Shown piece by piece: positions 7,069-14,863 of a stretch of 64,000 bases of DNA. Numbering within the stretch: the first letter of the stretch is position 1; each line of letters opens with the position of its first letter. The stretch comes from SSSZ01 sp016790965 (GTDB lineage Bacteria; Pseudomonadota; Gammaproteobacteria; Burkholderiales; Rhodocyclaceae): the NCBI GenBank assembly GCA_016790965.1, contig JAEUNZ010000001.1, positions 31,017 through 95,016 on the forward strand, in the 5' to 3' direction. Position numbers and translations under genes: made by a program. A model generated the notes under the pieces. The model saw nothing but the letters and a program-made list of their open reading frames with translations. It made no database searches and was not told the origin of the DNA.

Positions 7069-8883
7069 ATGGATCTGCAAAACATAACCTATCTGGTGGT
7101 CGGCGCGACCTTTGCGCTCTACATCGGAATCGCGATCTGGGCACGAGCCGGCAGTACTAGCGAATTCTACGTCGCCGGCGGCGGGGTGCCTCCTGTCATG
7201 AATGGCATGGCGACGGCGGCCGACTGGATGTCAGCAGCCTCTTTCATCTCCATGGCCGGCCTCATTTCCAACATGGGTTACGGCGGCGGCCTGTTTCTCA
7301 TGGGATGGACGGGTGGCTACGTTCTGTTGGCCATGCTCTTGGCGCCCTACCTGCGCAAGTTCGGGAAGTTCACGGTGCCTCAGTTCATCGGCGACCGCTT
7401 CTACTCCAAGAGTGCGTCAACGGTGGCGGTGCTTTGCCTGCTGACGGCGTCCATCACCTACATCATCGGCCAGATGACCGGTGTCGGCGTGGCGTTCTCC
7501 CGCTTCCTGGGCGTCAGCAACGAGGTCGGCATCTACGTCGGTATGGGCATCGTGTTCATGTACGCCGTGTTCGGCGGCATGAAGGGCATCACGTACACCC
7601 AGGTGGCCCAGTACATCGTGCTGATCCTGGCCTACACCATCCCGGCGATCTTCATCAGCCTGCAGCTGACTGGCAACCCCATCCCGCAGTTGGGACTGGG
7701 TTCCGACATGGTCGGCACCGATGTGTCTCTCCTCGCCAGGTTAGATGAGGTGGTCACCGACCTGGGCTTTGGCAAGTACACGACGACGACGGCAGGCAGC
7801 ACGCTGAACATGTTCGTCTACACCCTGTCGCTGATGATCGGTACCGCCGGCCTGCCGCACGTGATCATGCGCTTCTTCACCGTGCCCAAGGTTGCCGACG
7901 CGCGCATCTCCGCCGGTTGGGCCCTGGTGTTCATCGCCATTCTCTACACGACGGCCCCCGCAGTGGCTGCCATGGCCAAGATGAATCTGATCCGCACCGT
8001 GACTCCGGGCGTGGTGATGAAGGGCGTCGACCCTTACAGCGCCGATGCCCAGATCAAGGCGGACGAGCGTCCTGACTGGATGAAGCGCTGGGAAAAGACA
8101 GGCCTGCTCAAGTTCGAAGACAAGAACGGTGATGGCCGCATCCAGTACTACAACGACAAGACCAAGAACGAAGACGTCAAGAAGAAGGCTGAAGCCGCGG
8201 GCTGGAAGGGCAACGAACTGACGGTCAACGCCGACATCATCGTGCTCGCCAATCCGGAAATCGCGCTCCTGCCGAACTGGGTGATCGCCCTGGTGGCCGC
8301 CGGCGGTCTCGCCGCTGCGCTGTCCACTGCTGCCGGTCTGCTCATGGCCATCTCCGCGGCGGTCTCCCACGATCTGGTGAAGGGTATCTTCAAGCCCGAC
8401 ATCAGCGAAAAGGGCGAGCTGATGGCGGGCAAGATCTCCATGGCCGTTGCTATCGTCGTTGCAGGCTATCTAGGTCTCAATCCGCCAGGCTTCGCGGCCG
8501 GAACGGTCGCCTTGGCCTTCGGGATCGCCGCGAGTTCGCTCTTTCCGGCCATCATGATGGGCATCTTCAGCAAGAAGATGAACAAGGAAGGCGCCATTGC
8601 CGGCATGCTGTCCGGCCTGGCCGTCACCTTGTTCTACGTCTTCGCGCATAAAGGCATCTTCTTCATCAAGGGTACCGATTATCTGGACGTGATCGGTGGC
8701 GCCAACAGCTTCTTCGGCATCACTCCGGAAGCCTTCGGCGCCGTCGGCGCACTCCTCAACTTCATCGTCGCCTTCGTGGTGGACAAGATGACCAAGGAGC
8801 CGCCCGAGCATATCCAGCACCTCGTCGAAAGCGTTCGCGTACCCCGTGGCGCCAAGGCAGTGGATGGCTCGCACGCCCACTGA
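7069..8883 (+). CDS. sodium:solute symporter, VC_2705 family (ActP-like)
   Basis: 604 residues, inner-membrane Na+-coupled transporter of the SSS family with about 13 helices. Family patterns include STSEFYVAGGGVPPVMNGMA near the N-terminus and GGLAAALSTAAGLLMAIS after residue 400. Close relatives are annotated as acetate permease or VC_2705 symporters and are paired with DUF4212, as here. A hydrophilic insertion at about residues 325-395 carries DKNGDGRIQYYN (351-362), which fits the first nine positions of an EF-hand loop. A small membrane protein follows downstream. The substrate is not proven. Confidence 0.9.
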   Translation: MDLQNITYLVVGATFALYIGIAIWARAGSTSEFYVAGGGVPPVMNGMATAADWMSAASFISMAGLISNMGYGGGLFLMGWTGGYVLLAMLLAPYLRKFGKFTVPQFIGDRFYSKSASTVAVLCLLTASITYIIGQMTGVGVAFSRFLGVSNEVGIYVGMGIVFMYAVFGGMKGITYTQVAQYIVLILAYTIPAIFISLQLTGNPIPQLGLGSDMVGTDVSLLARLDEVVTDLGFGKYTTTTAGSTLNMFVYTLSLMIGTAGLPHVIMRFFTVPKVADARISAGWALVFIAILYTTAPAVAAMAKMNLIRTVTPGVVMKGVDPYSADAQIKADERPDWMKRWEKTGLLKFEDKNGDGRIQYYNDKTKNEDVKKKAEAAGWKGNELTVNADIIVLANPEIALLPNWVIALVAAGGLAAALSTAAGLLMAISAAVSHDLVKGIFKPDISEKGELMAGKISMAVAIVVAGYLGLNPPGFAAGTVALAFGIAASSLFPAIMMGIFSKKMNKEGAIAGMLSGLAVTLFYVFAHKGIFFIKGTDYLDVIGGANSFFGITPEAFGAVGALLNFIVAFVVDKMTKEPPEHIQHLVESVRVPRGAKAVDGSHAH

Positions 8884-8891
8884 GCGAGTGT

Positions 8892-8917
8892 CGCCGGGCG
8901 GCCTTTGCCGCCCGGCG
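8892..8917 (+). terminator. hairpin after the symporter gene
   Basis: A perfect 11-bp stem, CGCCGGGCGGC (8892-8902) with GCCGCCCGGCG (8907-8917), closes a CTTT loop 8 bases after the symporter stop. There is no U-run, so it may act as an mRNA-stabilising or weak termination structure between the symporter and the gene at 8984. Confidence 0.5.
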
Positions 8918-8983
8918 TGTGGCCCATCCCCTGTGAATAACCCAAAGCTCATTGCCGCCGTTGGCGGCTCCCGGGAGCATTAG

Positions 8984-9349
8984 ATGGCTTTTGATATCAA
9001 TACCGCAATGACCTGGATTCTTTTCCTGGCGCTCTTTCCCATGGCCTTTTTCTGGTTGAGGCGGGCTTGGCGCATCATCGTCCGTCGCAATTTTTCTGAG
9101 GTGGCCTTGAAGCGCGGGGTGGCACCGACCAACCCGGAGAAGTTTGCCCCTTACGCTGCTGCCCTCAACCTGGCCGCAGGAGCAGTCGCGCTCACCATGG
9201 TCGTCGCCGTAGTCGGCTACGGCCTCGCATACGAAACCTGGACGGCGATCGCGGGATCGACCCTGTGGCTCAAGTTCTTCGGGGATTTCATTCTCGGCCG
9301 GCACGCCCACCCATCGCGACCGGAAAGCAGTTGGGCCGGACGGGCCTGA
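8984..9349 (+). CDS. small integral membrane protein downstream of symporter
   Basis: 121 residues with two or three predicted helices (about 10-27, TWILFLALFPMAFFWLRRAW; about 58-76, ALNLAAGAVALTMVVAVVGYG). An ATG with GGGAGC upstream is used. No named family is recognised. Its position 100 bases behind the symporter suggests a link to the same transport unit. The last 25 residues (HAHPSRPESSWAGRA end) are polar and unlike the rest, so the C-terminus may have been changed by a frameshift. Confidence in coding is good; function unknown. Confidence 0.6.
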   Translation: MAFDINTAMTWILFLALFPMAFFWLRRAWRIIVRRNFSEVALKRGVAPTNPEKFAPYAAALNLAAGAVALTMVVAVVGYGLAYETWTAIAGSTLWLKFFGDFILGRHAHPSRPESSWAGRA

Positions 9350-9535
9350 ACGGGCCAACGGCAGATACTCGGTGGGCGCCATTGCCGGGAAGATCGCCCC
9401 AATGCTTACGGCCCGTGCGGGGGTTCGCTTCGGTCATGTCTGCCCAGTTGTGGACAAGCGGGCATCAAGCGCTGACGCTCGTGGGGAGAGTCGAGTACCA
9501 TCGTCGGTGAAATCAGGATAAGGAGCTAGGGCGCC

Positions 9536-10228
9536 TTGGCCAACCGTTTGCTCATTGTTGAAGACGATCGCGATCTGGCGCGCAATCTGATCGAATATCT
9601 GGAGCTGCAGGGCTACGTCACCGATTTTGCCGCCGACGGTCAAACCGCGCTCCAACTCGTCGCGGCCGAGCAGTTCGATCTGGTGGTATTGGATCTCATG
9701 CTACCCGTGATCGACGGGCTTTCGGTCTGCACCAGAATCCGCCAGCAGTTGCACAGCCATGTCCCGGTGGTGATGCTGACCGCCAAGGACGAAGTCGATC
9801 TCAAGGTTGCGGCCTTGGATATCGGGGCGGACGACTACGTGGTGAAACCTGCTTCGCTACGAGAAATTGAAGCCCGCATCCGAGCCCTGATCCGGCGAAC
9901 GTCGCGGGAGGTCGAGAGTGACGTCTTGATCGTGGATGATCTGCGCTTTGATACGGGAACGATGAAGATCGAGCGCGCGGGCGTTCCCATTGTCCTTCCG
10001 CCCGTGCCGATGCGCATTCTCATGTTGCTGATGAGGCGCTCGCCCAACGTCGTCCATCGCCAGGCCATCCACCGCGAAATCTGGGGCGACGAAACGGGGG
10101 ATGCCCACGCCCTGATCGTCCACATGCATATGTTGCGCAATGCGGTAGACAAGTCGTTCTTCCGGCAGATCATCCACACTGTCCGAGGCTTCGGTTACCG
10201 GATTGCCTATGAACCCGAAGCCTTATGA
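9536..10228 (+). CDS. OmpR-family response regulator
   Basis: 230 residues. The receiver domain covers residues 1-118 with the acidic pair D10/D11, phospho-acceptor D53 (VLDLMLP), T82 and K104 (VVKPAS). Residues 130-228 form an OmpR/PhoB winged helix ending in IIHTVRGFGYRI. The start is a TTG at 9536, supported by AAGGAG at 9520-9525. The end overlaps the histidine kinase gene behind it, so the pair forms one two-component system. The pair converges on the mscS-otsA-nhaD operon, which suggests but does not prove a role in osmotic or ionic stress. Confidence 0.9.
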   Translation: MANRLLIVEDDRDLARNLIEYLELQGYVTDFAADGQTALQLVAAEQFDLVVLDLMLPVIDGLSVCTRIRQQLHSHVPVVMLTAKDEVDLKVAALDIGADDYVVKPASLREIEARIRALIRRTSREVESDVLIVDDLRFDTGTMKIERAGVPIVLPPVPMRILMLLMRRSPNVVHRQAIHREIWGDETGDAHALIVHMHMLRNAVDKSFFRQIIHTVRGFGYRIAYEPEAL

Positions 10229-11519
10229 CAGCCTGCGACGCAAGCTGGTGCTGCCTTTTGTCGCGCTCGGCTTTGCGGTCAGTTCGCTGCTGAGTCTGAT
10301 CACCTTCGCCCTGGTGGCGGATCTGGAGGAGCGCGCCATCGAACGGACACTGCGTGTCCAGCTGGAATCCTTCCGCAACCGCCGCCAAGCCAATCCGGAC
10401 GCATTGCCTCCCTCGGCCTCGCTTCTCCACGCCCACCCATTGCCGTCGCCCCAGTTTCCTCAGCTCAAAACCGTGCCCTTGCTCGACGATCGGATCACGC
10501 GGCTGATGGCCGAGCAACACGAATACTCGGTACTGGCTGCCCGAGTGGGTGAAGAACCGTTTGCCCTCCTCTACGACCGTTCGTATGTCACCAGCAGCTT
10601 GCGCAAACTGGCGCTTTTTCTCGTCCTGGGCACCGGGTTGATGACGCTTCTTTCCTTCATCATCGGGAATCGCCTTGCGGGAAAGGTGGTAAAACCCATC
10701 GCCAAGTTGCTGGGCGACATCACTGCCCAGTCGAGGGGGGCAGGCCTCGATCAGGCCAGCCGTCCCCGGCTGGCCGCCGAGGACTACCCCAACGACGACA
10801 TCGGCCGGCTGGTTCGCGCCGTCGAAGCCTTCTCGCTGCGACTCTACGGCTTTGTCGAGCGGGAAGGATATTTCGCTGCCGATGTCGCCCATGAGCTGCG
10901 CACCCCAATCGCCGTCATCCGGGGTACCGCCGAGGTGCTGGTTGAATACCCGGCTTTACCCGAAGCGGTTCGCCAACGATTACATACGATACAGCGCCAG
11001 GCGGTGCGCATGGGTCAGATACTCGAAGCCATGCTGCTGCTCGCCCGCGAAGAAGCCGAAGGAAGCGATCCCGCTTGCGCCGTCGCCGAACTCGTCGAGG
11101 ATATCGCGGCGGATTTTCGGTTGTCCCTTGCCGACGGGTCGATTCGCCTCGTCTGCGAACTCGATGCTCACCCCATCCTTCCGGTCGAGCGCTCGCTGGT
11201 TTATGTCGTCGTGGCGAACCTCCTTCGGAACGCGTGCGCGCACACCCGGGAAGGGACGATAAGCCTGCGCCTCGAGGCGGATCGACTGATCATCGAGGAT
11301 ACGGGTGTCGGCATACCGCAGGAGCGTTTTTCGACGCTTTTCCAGCGTCATGTCAAGGGTGAGGAAAGCGTCGGCTACGGACTCGGGCTCTCAATCGTTG
11401 CCCGCGTCACAGAACGCCTCGGCTGGCGGGTGACGATCGCCAGCGAGCCGGGCAGCGGCACTAAAGTCAGCCTGCTTTTCCACCCGGACAAATTCAACCG
11501 CCTTGATAGACCAGCTTGA
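10209..11519 (+). CDS. sensor histidine kinase
   Basis: 436 residues from the ATG at 10209, which overlaps the regulator gene by 20 bases. TM1 is about residues 13-37, a periplasmic sensor of about 95 residues follows, TM2 is about 132-154, then a HAMP-like linker. The phospho-accepting H228 is in DVAHELRTPIAV. The ATPase part has the N box LLRNACAHT, the G1 box IEDTGVGIP and the G2 box GYGLGLSIV. The periplasmic part is Pro-rich (HAHPLPSPQFPQ) and not recognised. The 3' end overlaps the end of mscS on the opposite strand by 26 bases. Confidence 0.9.
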   Translation: MNPKPYDSLRRKLVLPFVALGFAVSSLLSLITFALVADLEERAIERTLRVQLESFRNRRQANPDALPPSASLLHAHPLPSPQFPQLKTVPLLDDRITRLMAEQHEYSVLAARVGEEPFALLYDRSYVTSSLRKLALFLVLGTGLMTLLSFIIGNRLAGKVVKPIAKLLGDITAQSRGAGLDQASRPRLAAEDYPNDDIGRLVRAVEAFSLRLYGFVEREGYFAADVAHELRTPIAVIRGTAEVLVEYPALPEAVRQRLHTIQRQAVRMGQILEAMLLLAREEAEGSDPACAVAELVEDIAADFRLSLADGSIRLVCELDAHPILPVERSLVYVVVANLLRNACAHTREGTISLRLEADRLIIEDTGVGIPQERFSTLFQRHVKGEESVGYGLGLSIVARVTERLGWRVTIASEPGSGTKVSLLFHPDKFNRLDRPA

Positions 11520-12339
11520 CGTGCGGGAAGGGAATTTCGACGCCCGCCTCGTCGAAGGCCGCCTTAATTCGCGCGAGATACTCCCGGCGCACGCTCCATT
11601 GCTCCAGTGGCGCAACTTTGAAACGGCAGCGGATCACGACCGCAGAGTCAGCCCACTGCTCGACTCCGGCAACCTCCAGCGGCTCCAAGATGCGCCCCGC
11701 AAAGCTTGGATCGGTCCGTAACGTCTCTCCCACGCGCCGCATCAGCGCAACCACCTCGTCGATGCGCTCGGCGTACGCAACACCGATGTCGATGACCGCG
11801 TAGGCAAAGCCGAGGCTCATATTGGTGACGACAGTGATATTGCCGTTGGGGATGTAGTGCACATTGCCCGAGTAATCCCGCAGGCGGAGGTAACGGAGGG
11901 TCAATTCCTCGACGGTGCCGGACTTCCCGCCGGCATCAACGACGTCGCCGATGCGGAGCTGGTTTTCCAGAAGGAGGAAGAATCCCGTGAAGTAATCCTT
12001 GACCAGACTCTGCGCTCCGAATCCGACGGCAATACCGATGACCCCGGCGGCTCCTAGGATCGGGGCGACCGAAATGCCCAACTCCCCGAGGACGAGAATG
12101 GCCCCCAGCAGAGTGACTGCGACTGTCAGCACATAGCGTATGACGCGCGAAAGCGTGCGGACTCTCTGTCCGTCCTCGGTGGTTTCCTGGCGGGCGACGA
12201 GAAGCTCTCGCAACTGCGGGACGACGCGGTGGATCGTTCGGAGCGCAAGCAAGGTGAGGATGGCGATCAAGAGAATACGCCCGCCTGTAGCGACATGACC
12301 GGGAAGCCAGGCTTCCATGGTTTCGAGCAATTGGGCCAT
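11494..12339 (-). CDS. MscS-family mechanosensitive ion channel
   Basis: 281 residues from the ATG at 12339, which overlaps the stop of the preceding GH15 gene (TGATG). It has three membrane helices; the pore helix segment APILGAAGVIGIAVGFGAQ followed by SLVKDYFTGFFLLLE is the diagnostic MscS TM3. The beta domain starts at QLRIGDVVDAGG and includes VHYIPNGNI. Size matches E. coli MscS (286 residues). In this operon it probably provides a release valve after hypo-osmotic shock, matching the trehalose genes upstream. Confidence 0.93.
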   Translation of the reverse strand: MAQLLETMEAWLPGHVATGGRILLIAILTLLALRTIHRVVPQLRELLVARQETTEDGQRVRTLSRVIRYVLTVAVTLLGAILVLGELGISVAPILGAAGVIGIAVGFGAQSLVKDYFTGFFLLLENQLRIGDVVDAGGKSGTVEELTLRYLRLRDYSGNVHYIPNGNITVVTNMSLGFAYAVIDIGVAYAERIDEVVALMRRVGETLRTDPSFAGRILEPLEVAGVEQWADSAVVIRCRFKVAPLEQWSVRREYLARIKAAFDEAGVEIPFPHVKLVYQGG

Positions 12340-14117
12340 CAGAAGGCTTCGTCCCAGCGAATCGAGAGTCGGATCGCCGAATTGATCAGACCGACCATGC
12401 TGTAGGTCTGCACGAAATTGCCCCACAGCTCGCCCGTAGCCGGATCGGCATGCTCGGCGAGCAGTCCGAGGCGATTGCGGCAGGCCAGGAGCCGTTCGAA
12501 GAGCTGTCGCGCCTCGTCCCTTCTCTCCAAGGCGACGAGGGCATTGACGTACCAGAAACTACAGACGAGGAAGGCGTTTTCCGGCTCACCGAAATCGTCC
12601 TTCTCGACATAGCGGAAGATGAAATCGCCGCGCCGCAAGTCCTTGGCTACGGCATCCACGGTCTCCTCGAAGCGCGGATCGTCGGCGGCCAGGAAACCCA
12701 ATTCGGCCAGAAGCAGGAGGCTTGCGTCCATGGCATCGCCTTCGAAGGTGGAGACGAAGCACTTGCGGCGGGTATTCCAGGCGCGGCGTGAAATCACGCG
12801 GTGCAGGCGGTCCGCCTGCTTGCGCCAATACGTGGCGCGTCGGGCGATCCCAAGCCGTTCGGCGATGCGCGCCAGACGGTCGCAGGCTGCCCAGCACATG
12901 ACCGCTGAAAAGGTATGGACCCGAGCGCTGCCACGCAGCTCCCAGAGGCCGGCATCGGGTTGGTCGAAGCAGAGGATCGCCTGCTCGCCCAAGGGCTCGA
13001 GACGACGGAAAAGGGCTTCGTCGCCCCGATGGGCGAGCCGTTGATCGAAGAATACATGTGTCGCGGCGAGGATCGCAGAGCCATAGACGTCGTGTTGGAC
13101 CTGCCGGTAGGCCTGATTGCCGATGCGCACCGGTCCCATGCCCCGGTATCCGGCCAGGGACGCCACCTCCCGCTCTTCCAAATCGGCTCGCCCATCGATG
13201 CCATAGACCGGCTGTAGCGATGAATTGCCGGCACTCGCGGCGACATTGATGATGTAGCCCAGGTAGCGTTCCATGGTCCGGGTCGCCCCCAGACGGTTGA
13301 GGGCATTGACCACGAAGTAGCCGTCCCGCAACCAGCAGTAGCGATAGTCCCAATTTCGGGTGCTGCCGGCGGATTCGGGAACCGAGGTGGTCATGGCGGC
13401 AATGATGGCCCCGGTATCGTCGTAGGCATTGAGCTTTAGGGTGATGGCAGAGCGGATCACCGCCTCCTGCCATTCGAAAGGGATACTGAGGACGCGCGCC
13501 CACTCGCGCCAGTACTGGGCGGTCTCTTCCTGAAAATGGCGCCCCACCTCGGTCACGGAATCGTGGACGCTCTCGTCCGGACCCAGAATGAGGGTCACGC
13601 TGTCAGCAAGATAGAACGGCGTTTCCTGCAGGATCGCGGTCAGCGATGCATCCGTGGTCAGCCGCAGGGTGAGATCGGGTCCGACGAAGCGGACATGGTT
13701 GCTCCCTCGGGTGACTTCAGGGCGGGCGACTCCATCGCCGCAGGCGGGACGCAACCGCAGGGTCAGGCGCGGGCTGCCCGACACCTTGGCGATACGGCGT
13801 ACCAGCATCATCGGACGGAAAATCCGTCCGTATTGGCCAAAGCGCGGGGCGAAGTCGGTCACTTCGACGCAACCGCCCTGCCGGTCGAAGAGCCGCGTCG
13901 TCAGGATCGCCGTGTTCTCGAGGTAGTGCTGCTCGGAGTGGGAGTACTCGGCGAGGTCCACGGCAGCGCAGCCGATTTCGTCATTGTCGCGTAGGAGAGC
14001 GCAGAACCACGGGTCGCCGTCGAAGCGAGGAAAGCATGCCCAGGTGACGGTGGCTCGCGTGTCGATCAGGGCGCCGATGGTGCAGTTGCCGATGAGTGCT
14101 TGTTCTAGGGAAGTCAT
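12339..14117 (-). CDS. glycoside hydrolase family 15 protein (glucoamylase/trehalase-like)
   Basis: 592 residues, cytoplasmic (no signal peptide). The N-terminal beta-sandwich (MTSLEQALIGNCTIGALI, then ATVTWACFPRFDGDP) is followed by an (alpha/alpha)6 barrel with RNWDYRYCWLRDGYF and FGEPENAFLVCSFWYVNALV, where GH15 enzymes place their catalytic acid and base. Members of this group sit beside otsA/otsB in many proteobacteria. Characterised GH15 enzymes include glucoamylases and trehalases; trehalose turnover is the better guess here from context. Its start overlaps the otsB stop (ATGA). Confidence 0.9.
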   Translation of the reverse strand: MTSLEQALIGNCTIGALIDTRATVTWACFPRFDGDPWFCALLRDNDEIGCAAVDLAEYSHSEQHYLENTAILTTRLFDRQGGCVEVTDFAPRFGQYGRIFRPMMLVRRIAKVSGSPRLTLRLRPACGDGVARPEVTRGSNHVRFVGPDLTLRLTTDASLTAILQETPFYLADSVTLILGPDESVHDSVTEVGRHFQEETAQYWREWARVLSIPFEWQEAVIRSAITLKLNAYDDTGAIIAAMTTSVPESAGSTRNWDYRYCWLRDGYFVVNALNRLGATRTMERYLGYIINVAASAGNSSLQPVYGIDGRADLEEREVASLAGYRGMGPVRIGNQAYRQVQHDVYGSAILAATHVFFDQRLAHRGDEALFRRLEPLGEQAILCFDQPDAGLWELRGSARVHTFSAVMCWAACDRLARIAERLGIARRATYWRKQADRLHRVISRRAWNTRRKCFVSTFEGDAMDASLLLLAELGFLAADDPRFEETVDAVAKDLRRGDFIFRYVEKDDFGEPENAFLVCSFWYVNALVALERRDEARQLFERLLACRNRLGLLAEHADPATGELWGNFVQTYSMVGLINSAIRLSIRWDEAF

Positions 14118-14863
14118 GCCATCCCTTCCAGCATCTGGGCGAGCCAGGCCCGCACTGCCGTCACGTCCGCCAGCCGATGACCTGCGCAAGTTCGGCCACT
14201 TCCTACCCTGATCGAGATTCCCTGGGCCTTATTGACAGCCGCGAAAGCCCGTTCATCGGTGACATCGTCGCCAATGAAGACGGGACAGCGTCCGCGAAAC
14301 GGAGATTCCCGGAGAAATTCGGTGACCGCCGTTCCTTTGTCGACTCCGGCCGGCTTGGCTTCGACCACGCATTTCCCGCGCTGGACCTCCAGCAGCGGAG
14401 CCGTCTCGGCCACCAGCTCGCGCATCACATGGTGGGCGTAACCGGCCATATTGGGGATGCGCCGATAGTGGAGCGCGATGGAGAGCCCTTTGTCTTCGAG
14501 CAACAATTCGGGATAGCGGCGAATGATGGGCTGCAGGACCTGGAGGATACGATGTTTCGCATCGGGGGCGATCGGGTGCAGCCACAACCTACCGGAGGCA
14601 TCGCGACGCTCGAGGCCGTGCTGCCCAGCCCGGGGAACCCGGACCTGCTTCAAGTGGATGTCGAGATCCGAGATCGAGCGTCCGCTGACGACTGCCATGG
14701 CGCCGCCGCACGCCGCATGCAGATGTTCGACGAGCTGCAGGAGAGCGGCGTCGACGTGGATTCCGTCCGGAGTATCGGCAACGTCGAGGAGGGTACCGTC
14801 GAAATCGAGGAAATAGGCCCAGTCGCGGCTTGGTCTGGGAAGGATTCGCCGGCGCATCGTCAT
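14114..14863 (-). CDS. otsB: trehalose-6-phosphate phosphatase
   Basis: 249 residues, HAD superfamily enzyme that dephosphorylates trehalose-6-phosphate to trehalose. The nucleophile motif is FLDFDGTLLD (D20, D22), motif II lies at AVVSGRS, and the Mg2+-binding motif is FIGDDVTDERAF. A substrate loop motif GQHGLERRD is also present. Length is normal for OtsB. It overlaps otsA and the GH15 gene by 4 bases on each side, so all three are coupled. Confidence 0.95.
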   Translation of the reverse strand: MTMRRRILPRPSRDWAYFLDFDGTLLDVADTPDGIHVDAALLQLVEHLHAACGGAMAVVSGRSISDLDIHLKQVRVPRAGQHGLERRDASGRLWLHPIAPDAKHRILQVLQPIIRRYPELLLEDKGLSIALHYRRIPNMAGYAHHVMRELVAETAPLLEVQRGKCVVEAKPAGVDKGTAVTEFLRESPFRGRCPVFIGDDVTDERAFAAVNKAQGISIRVGSGRTCAGHRLADVTAVRAWLAQMLEGMA

